Assembly (NCBI GenBank): GCA_944470555.2
Contig: OX104127.1
Span: 161,609,276-161,673,275 of the forward strand
Length of the DNA stretch: 64,000 nt
DNA from: Heterobilharzia americana
Lineage: Eukaryota; Platyhelminthes; Trematoda; Strigeidida; Schistosomatidae
Direction of reading: 5' to 3'
Shown: positions 1 through 11,337 of the stretch, piece after piece
Layout of the letters: each line of letters starts with the position of its first letter
Position numbering within the stretch: the first letter of the stretch is position 1
Position numbers and translations under genes: made by a program
The notes under the pieces: generated by a model
What the model saw: the letters and a program-made list of their open reading frames with translations, nothing else
What the model was told of the DNA's origin: nothing
Databases searched by the model: none

Positions 1-28
1 AATCTCGGCTTGGCTGAAGGACTTTCTA

Positions 29-177
29 AGAAAATGTCGAACTTTCCAAAGCCATCGACTTGTATTTGTGAACCATCACTTTTTGTAAATGCTCGGCTTG
101 ACAATTAACCCTCATTGCTATCTCAGCTTTTGTATGTTTTCCGGGAACTGGGCAAACTTCAAGGGTGAATCCTAAGT
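29..177 (-). other. Unassigned open frame, about 50 codons
   Basis: Read on the minus strand, this stretch is open for about 50 codons (through PVPGKHTKAEIAMRVNCQ) and ends at a TAG. It abuts a TA microsatellite upstream. I do not recognise it. It could be the end of a host exon or a retroelement fragment. No splice site was convincing. Confidence 0.25.

Positions 178-183
<6 letters not shown>

Positions 184-212
<29 letters not shown>
184..212. repeat. (TA)n microsatellite
   Basis: Uninterrupted TA dinucleotide run of about 14 units, at the boundary between the unassigned frame and the LINE-B fossil. Confidence 0.95.
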
Positions 213-214
<2 letters not shown>

Positions 215-965
215 AGTAGGTCAAGTCAGACGTATCTATAGTTATGTTCATTAGTATGTCGGTGACGAATGTAAATAGGAACAGTGACAGTGGGTATACC
301 TGACGGACGCCACTCGTTACCGTCAGTTCTGATGAGAGTTTTTAATTAACTCTTACGTGGCTGCTTGAGTTCGAGTAGAGAGCTTTTATAGGCATTAGAT
401 ACTAGTTCGGTACTTCTTTCACAGTCAAACACTGCTACAACACCTCACGGTCAGCAGAGTCAGTTACCACCTTCAGCTCAAGAAATATTGCCAATGTCAG
501 CCAACGGTAGGTATGCTTGTGTTTCAGAACCTATCGGATGGTAAAAAAATATGATTGATACACCTTCGTCCATATCTGAAACCTGCCTGATTTTCTCGCT
601 CTAGCTAGCTACACACTTTTGTATTGAAATCGCCTACTGCGACGACCATGTTTCAAAGTCCAGCTCTCAGTATTAGGTTGGATAGTTTTCGGTAGGCCTT
701 ATTTTTCAATTCTCTGAACTGCAATCAATTAGTGCGTCAGTAGAGATTAAAAAGAGACCGTTAGGAGTTTCATTATTCCTTTTTATCCTGACTGTACTTT
801 TCAATCAAACAACTCACAGACCATTATCAACTGAGATATAATTGAGTAGTCCAGTTTCTACCGGTATATTCAGTGCAAGACCACAAACTACTAGCTATCG
901 AATCTCTAGAAACTCAAATTTTGCTTATTCACCATATATTGGTCGGAGAAGATTAAGTGAGTAGG
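213..965 (-). mobile_element. LINE-B fossil (RT and endonuclease pieces)
   Basis: A heavily decayed non-LTR retrotransposon on the minus strand. The part near 213-560 translates with frameshifts to an RT-like stretch resembling FLELKVVTDSADREV (the 'AFDSVDR' region), followed by a GVRQVYPLSLF-like block. The part near 640-720 reads like the endonuclease NMVVAVGDFN motif. The order RT then endonuclease from left to right fits a minus-strand element with an internal deletion. The same family is better preserved at 39310-42360. It lies upstream of, or inside, an intron of the plus-strand proline-rich gene. Confidence 0.65.
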
Positions 966-1133
966 TGCTCCTGGTTCCTGATACCTGATAAAGTATATCA
1001 TTATTGTTCAAGTTTTGTATACATATCATTATTAATACAGATACATCACCTTTAAAGTGTATTCCGAACTATATACTCTTTAAAAAGTTGCAATTCATTT
1101 GATATATCTACTAAAAACTGCACATTATCATCA

Positions 1134-1290
1134 GATATTTTAGAATGCGAAAATTTACCAGCTAACAATAATGAAAACCCTCCTGTAAGACCGTTACGCC
1201 GAAGTTTAATGTCTATATCTCCTCCTATATGTTGTTCAGTAACTGAAGAAAATTGTTTTTGGTTAAACTCAATCATCAATGAAGTTTCAA
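1134..1290 (+). CDS. Candidate internal exon of proline-rich host gene (plus strand)
   Basis: The plus strand is open from about 1056 to a consensus donor GTGAGT at 1291. The most plausible acceptor is the ATCATCAG ending near 1133, so the 5' boundary is uncertain. The peptide includes NENPPVRPLRRSLMSISPP and ends with one base of a split codon. The last exon at 5485 supplies exactly two bases, so splicing keeps the frame. Both exons are proline/serine rich, which supports one gene. The alternative is a minus-strand exon over 1052-1259, open to a TAA and with a strong acceptor (TTTTCTTCAG). I prefer plus because of the donor and phase match, without certainty. Protein family not recognised. 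Confidence 0.45.
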
Positions 1291-1435
1291 GTGAGTTAGT
1301 GATATAGTGTGATGAGTACTTTTTTTTAAACTACACTGTAAATAGTAGTTACTTTGTTATATATAGTGTATATTTTACATTGTAATCTTTCGAATTCTCG
1401 ACCTATTTCCTATACTTTAAGAAAGAAAATATCCA

Positions 1436-1625
1436 TTGTAGTACTGATATGAGTTTGTTGAAGCATTGAAGGCACCTAGAAGCATAGGGCAACTGTTTCG
1501 TCGTGGTATGAAACCACTCGGGAATACTCACTCATGATCCCCACCACGGATCGAACACAAGACTGTAATATCTACTAATCAACACGTTAGCACTCAGACA
1601 CTGAGTCGGAATGCAATGAACTACA
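1436..1625 (-). mobile_element. HH-SINE 2 fossil with degraded hammerhead
   Basis: Minus-strand copy of the second hammerhead SINE family. The tRNA-like B-box remnant (GTTCGATCC type) lies near 1545 and a degraded hammerhead at about 1480-1535. Stem II is still a clean pairing (GTGGT/ACCAC) and GACGAAAC is kept, but the CUGANGA box is lost. Confidence 0.6.
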
Positions 1626-2033
1626 TTCTTCTACTTCTCTCAGTTGACTTCAGAAATCCATCAACATATAACTTATGTAAATATTTAGGTACAATATTAT
1701 GTGATATTAGAAATCATTTAAGTTAGTCTAAGTTAACCAATTTTATTTAGGTTTGGAACAAAGATTAGATAATATAAAACTAGAGAAAGGAGAGGTAAAA
1801 AGGATCTTCAATAAAGTGAGTCTCCATTAAAGCATACACCGGTAAATATGGCACCTGAGGCTGACAGAAGTCAACTCACAACTGACCATGAACTTAGTAA
1901 CAGAACTAGAGTTTTGGTAGAGGAGATAGTCCTAGGGGGTATAGTTATGTCTAGGTTTCATAGTCTTCAGATTCCAAAACGATAAACATATATAAATGAA
2001 CAGAAGACGGGACCTCTCTCCTATCCCTGTTGA

Positions 2034-2825
2034 TTATTATTTGTCCCTTGGGTTCTTAATGGAACATAGGGCTTCAGTAGCACATCGACATTTCACTCTC
2101 TTCTCTGCAGTCTCTTGAACCTAGCTCCACGATTGCCCACAAGCTTTCATTTCTTCCTCACACCATCTGCTCCATTTCACCCAGCTCGTCGTTTTGCCTT
2201 TGAGTTGCACTTGAGGGTATGGCCTGATGCGTGATGTCCCTAAACGGTCTTGTCAGTGTATGTCCAATTCAATTCAATGCATTTGGACTTTCTTGTTGTG
2301 GATATTTTGTCGGGTGATAGGTAGGTAGGTAGGTTGTTGGTTGGTTGGTTGATTGGTCGGTTTGTTTGTTTGTTTGTTTGGAGGGGAGAGTTTGTTGTTG
2401 CTTGTTCTTTCTGACCTTGTGATGTGATATGATGTGATGTGATGTGATGTTGAGTATGGAGTGAGCGTAGGCGTCAGTTATTGATTGATGTGTGTCTGTA
2501 GTTTGTTGTAAATGTTTTTCGTGAGGTGCGAAGTCTGTGAACCGTGATAGAGAAGGTGTGACTTGACAGAATTAGTGTTGAGGATGAGGATGTTGTTGAC
2601 GGTTTATGGTGATTGCAGTGGAGTGTAGTAGATGTCCACATTGATTGAGTTTAGGTTGATGAAGGCCTGTGTTGCTGTCTTTTCGATCTTGGCTGGCTTT
2701 GATGTTCTCATCTGTGCCTGTGCTGCCTGTAGTTGAAATGATGTTACCTAAGTAGTCGATGAGAGAGACAACTTCATTTAGTTTTGTGCTGTTGATGGTG
2801 ATTGTTGCTTGCTTTTGCGGTACAT
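2034..2825 (-). mobile_element. RTE-like retrotransposon 3' fragment
   Basis: Minus-strand 3' end of the RTE/SR2-type element. It starts at the ATT-rich tail and TCCCTTGGGTTC terminus and runs through the C-terminal coding region, which includes the conserved LQTFINNC and WRRSCEEEM-type segments seen in better copies. The frame is broken. Positions 2310-2385 hold GGTA/GGTT/GTTT tandem expansions that recur, inverted, in the copy at 11338-11862, so the two are one subfamily. It sits in the intron between the two plus-strand host exons. Confidence 0.8.
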
Positions 2826-2904
2826 ATACAAAAATGGGAACGATACAGAGAGAGGATTAGGATGACTGCTCTGCGAGGATGACATGGAAAATCGTTATTC
2901 GTTC

Positions 2905-3085
2905 CATATTTTTTAACCTTGCCTTGTTAACTAGTTCAGTGGTTACTAGGTGGCCCTAAGGTTGGATGAAGAGGGAAGGTTGAGCATGGCGCTACCAACC
3001 CTACCCCATAAAGCTAATGTAATCGCTAAAGAGACTTCAAAGCACAAAGGAAATATTAAAAAGGTAAACAAATGTCTGTTGATTG
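2905..3085 (+). mobile_element. RTE-like element 5' leader fragment
   Basis: This segment (CCTTGTTAACTAGTTCAG... CTACCAACCCTACCCCAT) matches the start of the RTE copy at 20640-20800, just upstream of that copy's endonuclease frame. It is an isolated 5' leader with no coding part attached. Confidence 0.65.
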
Positions 3086-3479
3086 TAGATATATTTGTAG
3101 ACAGTTGGGAACCGATGGCGTTAGGAACATTCCAACCCAACTGGAAAGTGTTATAGTGACAAATAGATGACTCATTTAATGTGTTCAAACGAGAACATAT
3201 CCATAGTCTCTCACCATCCACTTAACTCGGTAATAGATGCAATCCAATTCACGTGCGAATTTGGAAGATGAAGAAGGAGAGTTACCTTTGCTGAATCACA
3301 AAATGGAGAGCAGCAACTTTGTCAGTTTAGACATCAGCGTTTCCAGGAAATCATCAAACTCACACAGAGATACTTGGATTTCACTTCGTTTCACTCTATA
3401 TCTGTGAAGGTAGACTTGGTAAAATATTAAAGTAATCTAGCTAGGAGTCTGACTAATAAATCAGGAGTTGAGATGCATT

Positions 3480-3740
3480 AAAGAGACATTGCTACCCTCT
3501 GAAGTTTATTAAATGCTTTTCACTTACTTGTAAGAGATGGAGTGTTAATATTAGTGGTGATGGCAGCATACCTGAGAGGGAATTCCAAGTCTTCTGTTGT
3601 ACTGCCATATAGAGAAGGCTTGTCGGAAATTTTTTATAGAAATGTTAACAATACTGGTACAACGGTGGCATGTAAACCGATAAACTCAGTAGATCGAGTT
3701 AGGCAAAATGACTTAACCTATCAAATATAATGGAATGATT
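3480..3740 (+). mobile_element. Penelope-like element coding fragment (RT/EN linker)
   Basis: The plus-strand frame reads VVLPYREGLSEIFYRN, then ACKPINSVDR and QNDLTYQI. This matches the usual PLE linker (P-Y-x-x-G-x-S-E ... HKPxNxL ... VYxI) just ahead of the GIY-YIG endonuclease, which is absent here. The closest relative in the window is the palindromic pair at 63444-63960. Confidence 0.65.
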
Positions 3741-4019
3741 TTGGAGTACGTCGCGGATGTCAGAGTAACCTATTCATATTCCTAAGGATAATGGAGCGCA
3801 GGAGTTGAGAGATAAGCATAATGATAAACTGTACAGAGGAAACTAATTTCGTAAACCAAAAGGTCAACTCTGTGATTATGTAGTTTTTATTCATTGAATG
3901 AAGACGAGGTAACAGAATGTGATTCATGACATACTGCAAATGTTTGGAAATGTGTAATACCTCTTGTAAAAGCATAAAATGAGGAGTCGTTCTACTGTGA
4001 AAACGTGAAATTTAAACGT

Positions 4020-5050
4020 CATGTATTGATTAGATTGTGTTTCAGCAAGCCATAGCGGGTTTAAAATCAAATAATTCCAACGTTTCGCATGGAAGTCTGG
4101 TCTGAGCTTTTCAGGGAAATAATCAAAATTAAAATACCCGGGATACCTATAAATGAATCCAAAAAAACGTGTATTTAATCTCCTTGTCTAATCCTCTTTG
4201 TATAGTCATTGTCTTTCTACATTATGATAACGGAATCATTCATGTAAAATTGTATATCTTTTGTTGTATGGCGTATGTATATATGTATACTCCAGTTCAT
4301 ATTCATCTTGATTGTAAATAACAGATGAAAAGGACATTGGTGACAGTCATCGGTAATTTTATTAGTACAAATTGAAAAGGATGAGGTGGATGTGTATACA
4401 ATTTCAGTTGGAATAAAGTGGTGAATAGTGTTAGGGGATTATCTTCGCATTGATTTACCGGAATATATGGAAATGAGTGATAGTAATGGTGGTGGTGAAG
4501 ATGATGATGATGATGATAGTAATAATGAACCAAATTAGTGCATGTTGTGTTGTTGTTGATGATGCAGAAATAATGAAGTTGAGACTAGTGTTGACGGTAA
4601 ATGTTTTGAGTCATTCTTTCTGCTTACTAATTAGTAATTGCCAAGAGGTGGCAGCTAACTGTACTCCATCTCGTCTGTTCAAACTGTCTGGATTCGCCGA
4701 TATATGTAGGGCTTCGGCTGTCAGTCTTTCTTGGTATGGACCTGGAACCTTTTTGTAAAACCTTAGTCCCGTCAAAGTGAATTTTGTGTCCCATTTCTAC
4801 AGAGTGTAGCGCTATCATGGATTTGTTTTCTAGTTTCTTAACCTCTGTTGAGGTTTTTGGGATCTGCTGTAAGCATAGTTTATGCTCATTGACTCTCACA
4901 TTTACCTGCCTGGCTGTTTCCCCTACATATACTGCAGTACAATCACCGGATTTGATTTGATAGACGCAGTTCTGTTGATTTTCTTTAGGTACTACATTTT
5001 GAACTTTCAATATTTGTCAAACTATACGATCAAATCTTGATCATAGTTTA
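4020..5050 (-). mobile_element. Penelope-like element with GIY-YIG domain, internally deleted
   Basis: The minus-strand frame at 4627-5010 encodes a PLE C-terminal endonuclease: CVYQIKSGDC, then AVYVGETARQVNVRVNEHKL, the GIY-YIG signature region with the conserved Y-V-G-E-T core and R/E/H residues. Positions 4020-4370 match the left terminal repeat of the PLE at 61509-63226, and 5010-5050 match only the last 40 bases of its right repeat. About 600 bp between the coding region and that repeat are therefore missing. A hammerhead-like trace (CUGAAAA ... GCGAAACGUUGG) lies at about 4060-4125, minus strand. An extra SRSIPRKTD segment near the C terminus differs from the other copy. Confidence 0.8.
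4499..4517. repeat. GAT microsatellite
   Basis: Short GAT run in the PLE 3' region. The homologous site in the copy at 62033-62062 is expanded. Confidence 0.8.
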
Positions 5051-5484
5051 TCTAAAGTTGTATATTGAATTGACAAGTTGGATTGATTTCAAGCATCAAT
5101 GCAACAAACTTTATTTTAACATTCTGTATAGGGATAATTGGAAAGCAGACCTCAGCATTAGATTAATGTGGATTGGTTAGGAATATCCCTAATTCTGTCT
5201 GTCTGTCTGTCTCTATATGTGTATGTATGTAGGGATGAGAGTAACGGTAAATGCGATACTACCCAAAGTTAATTAAATTGACCAACTAGATGTTGTCTAT
5301 TATCTTACTTATTGGATTAGAGTGACGGTGGGTGTATTTTACTATCCTGTATATGAATGAATATTGACTGCTGCCTAACTCTTGTAGTAGTAGTATTCTT
5401 ATCAATTTAACTCTTTATTACACAGTTTATGCTATAAATACAACGCCACAATTTTTGTTTTCATTTCATTTCACATATTGATAG

Positions 5485-5756
5485 ATTGCACAGAGAAATG
5501 TAAAAGTGAAGCTGTTGATAATGGCATGTCGAATTCTCCGCCTCCATTACCTCCTCGTATTCGCTTCTATGGGTCACATTGTTTATCTGGACGAACTGGA
5601 GAAAACATGAAAGCTGAGAATAATGACATTTATATTGATTCACCATGTACAAATTCGTGGTCAGGAAATCTCTTGTCATCAAACAATGTGCCGAATACGA
5701 ATCGTTCATCACCTCCTCCACTACCTCCTAAAAAGTCAACTACTCTTAAGAATTAA
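5485..5756 (+). CDS. Terminal exon of proline-rich host protein
   Basis: The exon follows a pyrimidine-rich tract (TTTTGTTTTCATTTCATTTC) and an AG at 5484; an alternative acceptor at 5493 keeps the same frame. It encodes about 90 residues to a TAA at 5754-5756, including SNSPPPLPPR and SSPPPLPPKK. These are two PPxLPxK/R motifs of the kind bound by SH3 domains, so the protein is plausibly a signalling adaptor or kinase-associated protein; that is inference. The exon takes two bases of a split codon, matching the exon ending at 1290. A polyadenylation signal follows at 6011, giving a 3' UTR of about 270 bases. Family not recognised. Confidence 0.65.
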
Positions 5757-6010
5757 AGCGTATATGTTTCTCATCATCTGTCTGTTTATGTGCTACTATG
5801 GTTTATTTCATCTTCAGATATAAATGTGAATCTTGATGACGAGCATTAGTTGCGAAATCTTTCTCGTTTATAGTTACGGGGAATTGAGGAAATTATGCTT
5901 CTGTTTGTCAATTGTCTGTCTTTCAACTTTTCTGTATGATAATACCTATTCTTTTTCTGTATAAATCTTATTTGATGGTTAGTTTTTTCTGTGTAGAATA
6001 TCGTTATGAT

Positions 6011-6016
6011 AATAAA
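6011..6016 (+). terminator. Polyadenylation signal AATAAA
   Basis: Canonical AATAAA 255 bases after the stop codon of the proline-rich terminal exon, followed by T-rich sequence. Confidence 0.55.
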
Positions 6017-6345
6017 CTGTATTGTTAATATGAGTTACTGGATGAATATGGAATGAATGGATTTTCAATGCTTTCATTCAGTAGTCGGATGGAATGAAGA
6101 ATCGTTTTTTATAGCTCCAAGTTGTATATGTTCAATGTATCCATCTCTGTGATGTTATGGAGTAACTAACTAACTAACAAACTGGTTTGTACATTTTTCT
6201 ATTTGATAAATTCGATTTTATGATTCGTCTATGTGTAATCTCTTAGGAATATATGCCACATACTATTTGGACGATAAACGTGGTGAATACAACCATTTTG
6301 TATAAATATATCATACTGTACTGGTTGATGTTCTCGTATAAAGTG

Positions 6346-6347
<2 letters not shown>

Positions 6348-6399
<52 letters not shown>
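6348..6399. repeat. (TA)n microsatellite
   Basis: TA run of about 25 units. A shorter interrupted TA run lies at 6519-6538. Confidence 0.95.
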
Positions 6400-6402
<3 letters not shown>

Positions 6403-6749
6403 GTTCTGGATTAGTGACGCTAGCTTGTGTGTATTTGCTATCATTGTAGTGCATGTTATGGGCTGTTTAAAGTAGTGTTGTGGGGGAATTTCTCTTAACA
6501 TCTTGTGATTTATGCTGTTGATATATATATAGATATATGTTTGTAATGTTTTTATTGTTATTATTATTATTAAGCGTTGTAAACGAGATGTCTTACGGCC
6601 AGACTGCGTCACCATCACTCACCTTTCTTCCTAGCTGTTTCAAGAATGTTATTTAAGACACAGGTGAAGAGAAAGGCTGCAATCGGGTAACCCTACCTGC
6701 CTAACCCTACTGCTAGTTTGGAACAAGAGAGGTGTTATTATATAGGGTT

Positions 6750-8640
6750 TTTAGGATGTTTATAAATATCTCAGGCTTTCTTCTTTTCAACAGCCCTAAT
6801 GCCAAGAAACACAAAGATTGTTGGCCTGCAATACTTTTGGCGATGTTCAACCATCTGGCGAAGAGTGAAAACGTGATCAATGTATCCTCGATCTGAACGA
6901 AATCTGGCCTGATCCTTGCGTGTTTTGCAGAGTCGGCGAACTATGATAGTAGCCAATATTTTCGACTGGATTGGTAAAAGACTTATTCCCGGCTTATTGT
7001 CATTAAGCATAGGCACTATAGTTTCATTCCTTAGTGATAGATCTCTCTGGGTCTGCCATATCTTCTCAAACAATATAGTGAGTTCTTTGACTAGAGTCGT
7101 TCCTCCATCTTCAAAAAGACCTGTGGTAAGTTGTCTGGGCCGGGTACATTGTAGCATTTCAGAATTCGGCGTTCCTTATGGACCTCCGCTACGTTAGGTG
7201 GCTCAGTTGTAACTGACTATGGAGCACGATACACTGGAACTGATAATGTTGGAGCCGTGATCCAGCTAAACTGCTTTTTGGAGTGCTCCACCCAGCGTTC
7301 CACGAGTCTTTGAAGGTTGTTTATCTGGCGTACCCTCTACCTCACACACTGTCTCACTCACACCAGGCTACCTGTTGCTAGTGGCTCCTATGAGCTGGAA
7401 CAACATCCGACTATTGCCAGATGCAGCTCTTGTTTCCATCTCACTTGTGCCTTCTGACCAGGAAGCTTTACAGTTTCTGTGTAAATGTTGTGTAATCTTT
7501 TGCGTAAGAAACTAGTGCGAACGAATGTACTCGATATCCGCCAGAATGAACCGACTGGTGTCAAGAAGTAGGTGGGAGCTCTCAGAGACCCAGTGTTTAT
7601 TAGCGGGACCTTCTAAGCCACAAGCGGCTTTACTTGCTATTTTCATGCCGTCTTGCTAATGCAACCAATGCTCGTCTACACTTTCTGTAGCTAGCTCGGA
7701 TTCGTATTTAGCTGCAGTGCTAGGTGCAACTAATTTGCCTGAATCGACCCGTTTAGGAAGACGATTTCGATGACTACGAAAACTCAAGACGAGCTTAGTA
7801 TACACTAAAGCATGATTTGGGCCCAGACAAGTACTCCATATTGAGCGGCAGTCTTGTATGCCTCGATACCATCGATAGATGATTGCAGTATGATCTAATT
7901 GAGCCCAGAGTTGAGTGGCAGAGGGAGGACGCCAAGTCGCATAACAGCAGTGGCTGTGCCAAATGTTGGTGCTGGCTAGAAATAGGTTGTGATTTGCTCA
8001 AAGCTGCAGAAGACGATCCCTGTTATCTGACCTGCAGCCAACTGGTCCCTACTAGCCACGTAAACGACTCTTCTCTGAGTCTAGACGCCCGACCTGCTAA
8101 TTCAGTTCCCCACTGCGATATCTGTCGAGTGCGTTTAATAGATAAGATCACACTCATCCTTGGTTGCATCCGGGCTGTAATCCTTTGGAGCCTACGCAGG
8201 TCAACAAAGAGACCACGTTTCTCTTGCCGGTTACTTCTTACTCGAGATGATCTTTCCAGCCTAACAGCGCACACATGACTGTTGACGGGGATCCAGTCGA
8301 GTAGTGCAACTTCGGCTTGAGCGCCTAGTACGACATCAATGCCAGATGCCGAGACCACACGGTCCCGGATAGGCGCATATGAAACATACTTTTCCAGCTG
8401 AAAAATCGAGAACTACTTAGAAGAACTTCATGGGGATCTTGTATGCAGATCTCTAAGATGTAGCTAAATCTGCCTGCTGTCCGATCTGAATCAATGTACG
8501 AACGTTGAAAGTGACAAGCCTCAATGTTATGCGTGCTTTCAGGATGGCTATGTTATATGTCGCACTGGAGGACAGCTTTATGGGGGTAACTGATCAGCTA
8601 CTCGAAACGGCACAGACAAACCAGAAGTCTTAACAGTGGA
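6750..8640 (-). mobile_element. LINE-B, internally deleted and frameshifted
   Basis: Minus-strand non-LTR element. At 6771-7157 an RT palm piece reads GISLLPIQSKILATIIVRRL, then RFRSDRGYIDHVFTLRQ, the conserved block before the catalytic region. At 8023-8358 an endonuclease piece reads VLGAQAEVALLDWIPVNSHV, matching the ALSARAENSLLDWIPV stretch of the copy at 41011-41973. Frameshifts separate the parts and the YADD end is missing. The portion at 8360-8640 is probably the region upstream of the endonuclease. Confidence 0.75.
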
Positions 8641-9354
8641 GAGCAGGTGAGTGAAGATAAAGACAAAAGTGAAAATGGTAACAATAAAAATTTAAAGTTC
8701 AGTGAATAGGACTTCCTTGGCAGAAGCTATGAACGTATATCAGAGCGTTTGGGGTTTTTCGAATAGTCTACACGAACAATCCCAAGTATTTCTTGTTGAA
8801 CTGTCTCGTCTTCCCCATAAAATCTCATAAACACAGTGGGTTTGGGGAATATGAGTTGACTATGCTTATTCATTCCCTAGCATGGTTTACTTATTTCCTA
8901 AAATGACCTCGTCTTTTTGATGCATTTAAATTCATACTACTTGCTATTAATGAGTAGTATGATTATTTTCTCCCTACGAATTTAGGTCCATTCGTTTTAA
9001 ATCCTACTTCGTTCATCATTTTAACGTCTTTCCTGTTGCATAACTGCATTATACTTCCTTGATTGGTTTTCTTGATTTCTTATTTTCCCTTGAGCATTTA
9101 TTTAGGCTTAATCACTGATAAAATCCTTTTTCCAAAGCTTTTTGGAGTTCTTTTAGTACTATATCATCCTCGATTAGAGTTGTGGGATCATCTTGATATT
9201 TCTGTGCAGTTCATCAATTTGATGTTTTGTTGATAAATTTACTCACAGTTGGAGCAGCAAGCTTCGGCATGTCTCTGCCAACTAGCATTTTTTCCAATTC
9301 ATCTTTAACACTGACCAATCATGTGATTAATCTCATGTCTTGTATGCACAATCT
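8641..9354. other. No recognisable feature
   Basis: AT-rich sequence. I saw no coding exon, tRNA-like box or known repeat on either strand. Confidence 0.5.
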
Positions 9355-9450
9355 AAGTTGATTTTAAAGGCCCCCCTAGGAACTACTGAAATAGCCAGTC
9401 AGCTTTCAGTTTCTTTGTATCACTCAAGAGAGAATCACCTCGGAACCATA
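9355..9450 (+). repeat. Dispersed repeat D
   Basis: Contains TTTTAAAGGC, then CCTAGGAACTACTGAAATA and a CAG/TCAG-rich continuation. The same core recurs at 26795-27170 (twice) and 53165-53310. Nature unknown; no coding potential seen. Confidence 0.5.
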
Positions 9451-9779
9451 AATGAGATAGAAATGGATGAAGACTGAATGAAAAACTCTTAAGTCGAGCT
9501 ATACAATAATCCTTTTAAATAAGTTCTGGGTAAAATTCCTTTGAAAAAAGTAAAGAAAATAATGTGATCGATAATACCTGAGATTCATAATTTCCAGATT
9601 TTGGGTCGCGCATGTAAAGGAGTGATAGGATAGCCTCCTCAGGTTGTTTTACCACGTTTCAAGGTATTTATCTCTTAAAGAAGATATAAATATTAGGAAC
9701 ACAATTACTAGATATCTTAGATTTATGTTTTATCTCTAAAGCTTTTCTGATTAATAAATATTGAAGTCTGAATTTCAGT

Positions 9780-9998
9780 GGAGTTGTGGGGATTTGGAAA
9801 TGTTTCAAGTTGTTATTCATTGTAAACTGACATCAGTTGGAGGAACAAAGGAAACCTGGGAGTACTGGACAGCTGTTTCGTCCGACTAGTATGGGACTCC
9901 TTAGCAGCGCGCATCCACGACCCGGCCAGGGACCGATCCCGCGACCTTCAGGTCCTGTGACCGGTGGGGGTAAAGCTTTTTGGTCGTGAGGATAGTTA
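9780..9998 (-). mobile_element. HH-SINE 2 copy, left arm of inverted pair
   Basis: Minus-strand copy with a B-box-like GATCGGTCCC complement near 9930 and a hammerhead at 9855-9910. Stems I and II are retained, but the catalytic box reads CUAAGGA instead of CUGANGA, which should abolish cleavage. It is immediately followed by an opposite-strand copy at 9999-10285. Confidence 0.75.
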
Positions 9999-10285
9999 CT
10001 CAACGATGACATTGGGTGGCGGTTGCACTATATCGTGAGCTAACAGAAGTTGGAAATATGGGTGATAGGATTTTGACCCAACGGCTAACTCAATGGTAAC
10101 GTGCTGGCCATGTAACCCGAAGGTCGCGGGTTTGATCCCTGCGGGGCGGGGTCGTGGGTGCGCACTGCTGAGGAGTCCCATACTAGTTGGACGAAACAGC
10201 TGTCCAGTGCTCCGAGGGTCGGCTTGTTCCTGTAACTGGTGTTAGTCTACGATGAATAACAGTTTGAAATATTGAAGCGTTGCAG
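9999..10285 (+). mobile_element. HH-SINE 2 copy, right arm of inverted pair
   Basis: Plus-strand SINE. An A-box-like segment (GGCTAACTCAATGGTAAC, near 10082) and a B-box-like GGTTTGATCC (10129-10138) form a tRNA-like Pol III promoter. They are followed by an intact hammerhead at 10162-10210 and the family 3' segment. Together with 9780-9998 it forms a fold-back of about 500 bp. Confidence 0.75.
10162..10210 (+). ncRNA. Hammerhead ribozyme, type I, intact core
   Basis: Stem I pairs GCACTG (10162-10167) with CAGTGC (10205-10210). The catalytic box CUGAGGA (10168-10174) fits CUGANGA. Stem II pairs GUCC (10175-10178) with GGAC (10189-10192). GAAA is at 10193-10196. The short palindromic stem III (CAGCUG) leads to the cleavage triplet GUC ending at 10204. 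All core bases needed for self-cleavage are present, so activity is expected but untested. It lies at the 3' side of a tRNA-like SINE body. Confidence 0.8.
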
Positions 10286-11020
10286 AGATTAATTCATCAG
10301 TTGACGAAAGCTGATAATAGGAAGGGTTGACAGCTAAACTACACTAATGCTTGCTGAGAAACTCTATAAAGCTTTAAAACGTTTGTGAATGTATGTTCTC
10401 CACAGTATCCGCACAACTTTGTGTTTTCCTTGGTTTGATGTTGAAGTATTGTTTCTGCACTTACATGGAACCATAAATATACTCACAATAATGATAGTCT
10501 ATAATTTATGATTAGCTTCATGATATTTCGTGACTGTCGCAGGAATTCCTTATAGTCTACAAACTTACTTTCCAGTTTATTTCAATCCCAATTAACCACT
10601 ACATAAGAAGCAATTTATTCACATTGATCATTAAGAGCAAATCAGTCTAAATGTAAGCATTATGATTAACTCAGATAGTGGCACATTTTATCTTGATGAG
10701 TTGACCGTTACATCTACTTTCTAATATGATCAATCGTAAACCGGGTTACTTGAGATCAGATAACATTAGGATATTCTTACGATTGGTCAAAATAATTTTG
10801 TGAACAGTCCTTTCAGATGACTTTGTATATTATATTTGTTTTATTCTCCGTTGAAATTGAATGCTTTGACTTGCATAACACGATCTCTAGTTAATGGGAA
10901 GTGACCTAAGTCGAAATCAGTTTTCTAAGTCATCAGTAGCTAACGAAGCAGTTTTGGAATTCCACCTTGTTTCATGTTACTGTGTGAGCAAGGATAACCT
11001 TATTGGATAATCTTGTCCTA
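10286..11020. other. No recognisable feature
   Basis: AT-rich unique-looking sequence. No exon with acceptable splice sites, RNA gene or repeat was recognised. Confidence 0.5.
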
Positions 11021-11021
11021 T

Positions 11022-11337
11022 TATTATTATTATATTATTTTTCCCTTGAGTTTCTAGTGGAACATAGGGCTTCAGTAGCATGCTTCCATCCCACTCTCTA
11101 CTCTGCAGTTTTTCCAAGCTGCTGCCATGACCACTCACAAGCTCTCATTTCTTCTTCACATGATCTCCTCCATGTCAGCTGGGACTCTTAACTCGTCGTT
11201 TCCCCTTTGGATTCCACTCAAGAGTGTGGCCTGGCTCGTGATGTCCCCGAATGGCCTTCTCAGTGCATGCCCAATCCATCTCCACTTCCTTTTGCATATT
11301 TGTTGAGCGATAGGTTCTTGGTTGGTTCGTTGGTTCT
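11022..11337 (-). mobile_element. RTE-like 3' end, left arm of head-to-head pair
   Basis: Minus-strand 3' terminus with an ATT-rich tail at 11022-11040 and the CCTTGAGTTTCTAG end. It runs to the GGTTCTTGGTTGG segment, where it joins an opposite-strand copy. Both halves contain a full 3' end, so this is not a single 5'-inverted insertion. Confidence 0.8.

Noticed and set aside
1052..1279. Minus-strand 75-codon frame with a strong TTTTCTTCAG acceptor
   Set aside because: Kept only as an alternative: the plus-strand donor and phase match to the 5485 exon are better support, and no polyadenylation signal follows on the minus strand.
6346..6618. Frames encoding long Tyr-Ile runs (also at 25614-25895, 26192-26455, 34302-34616)
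   Set aside because: They are translations of TA microsatellites.
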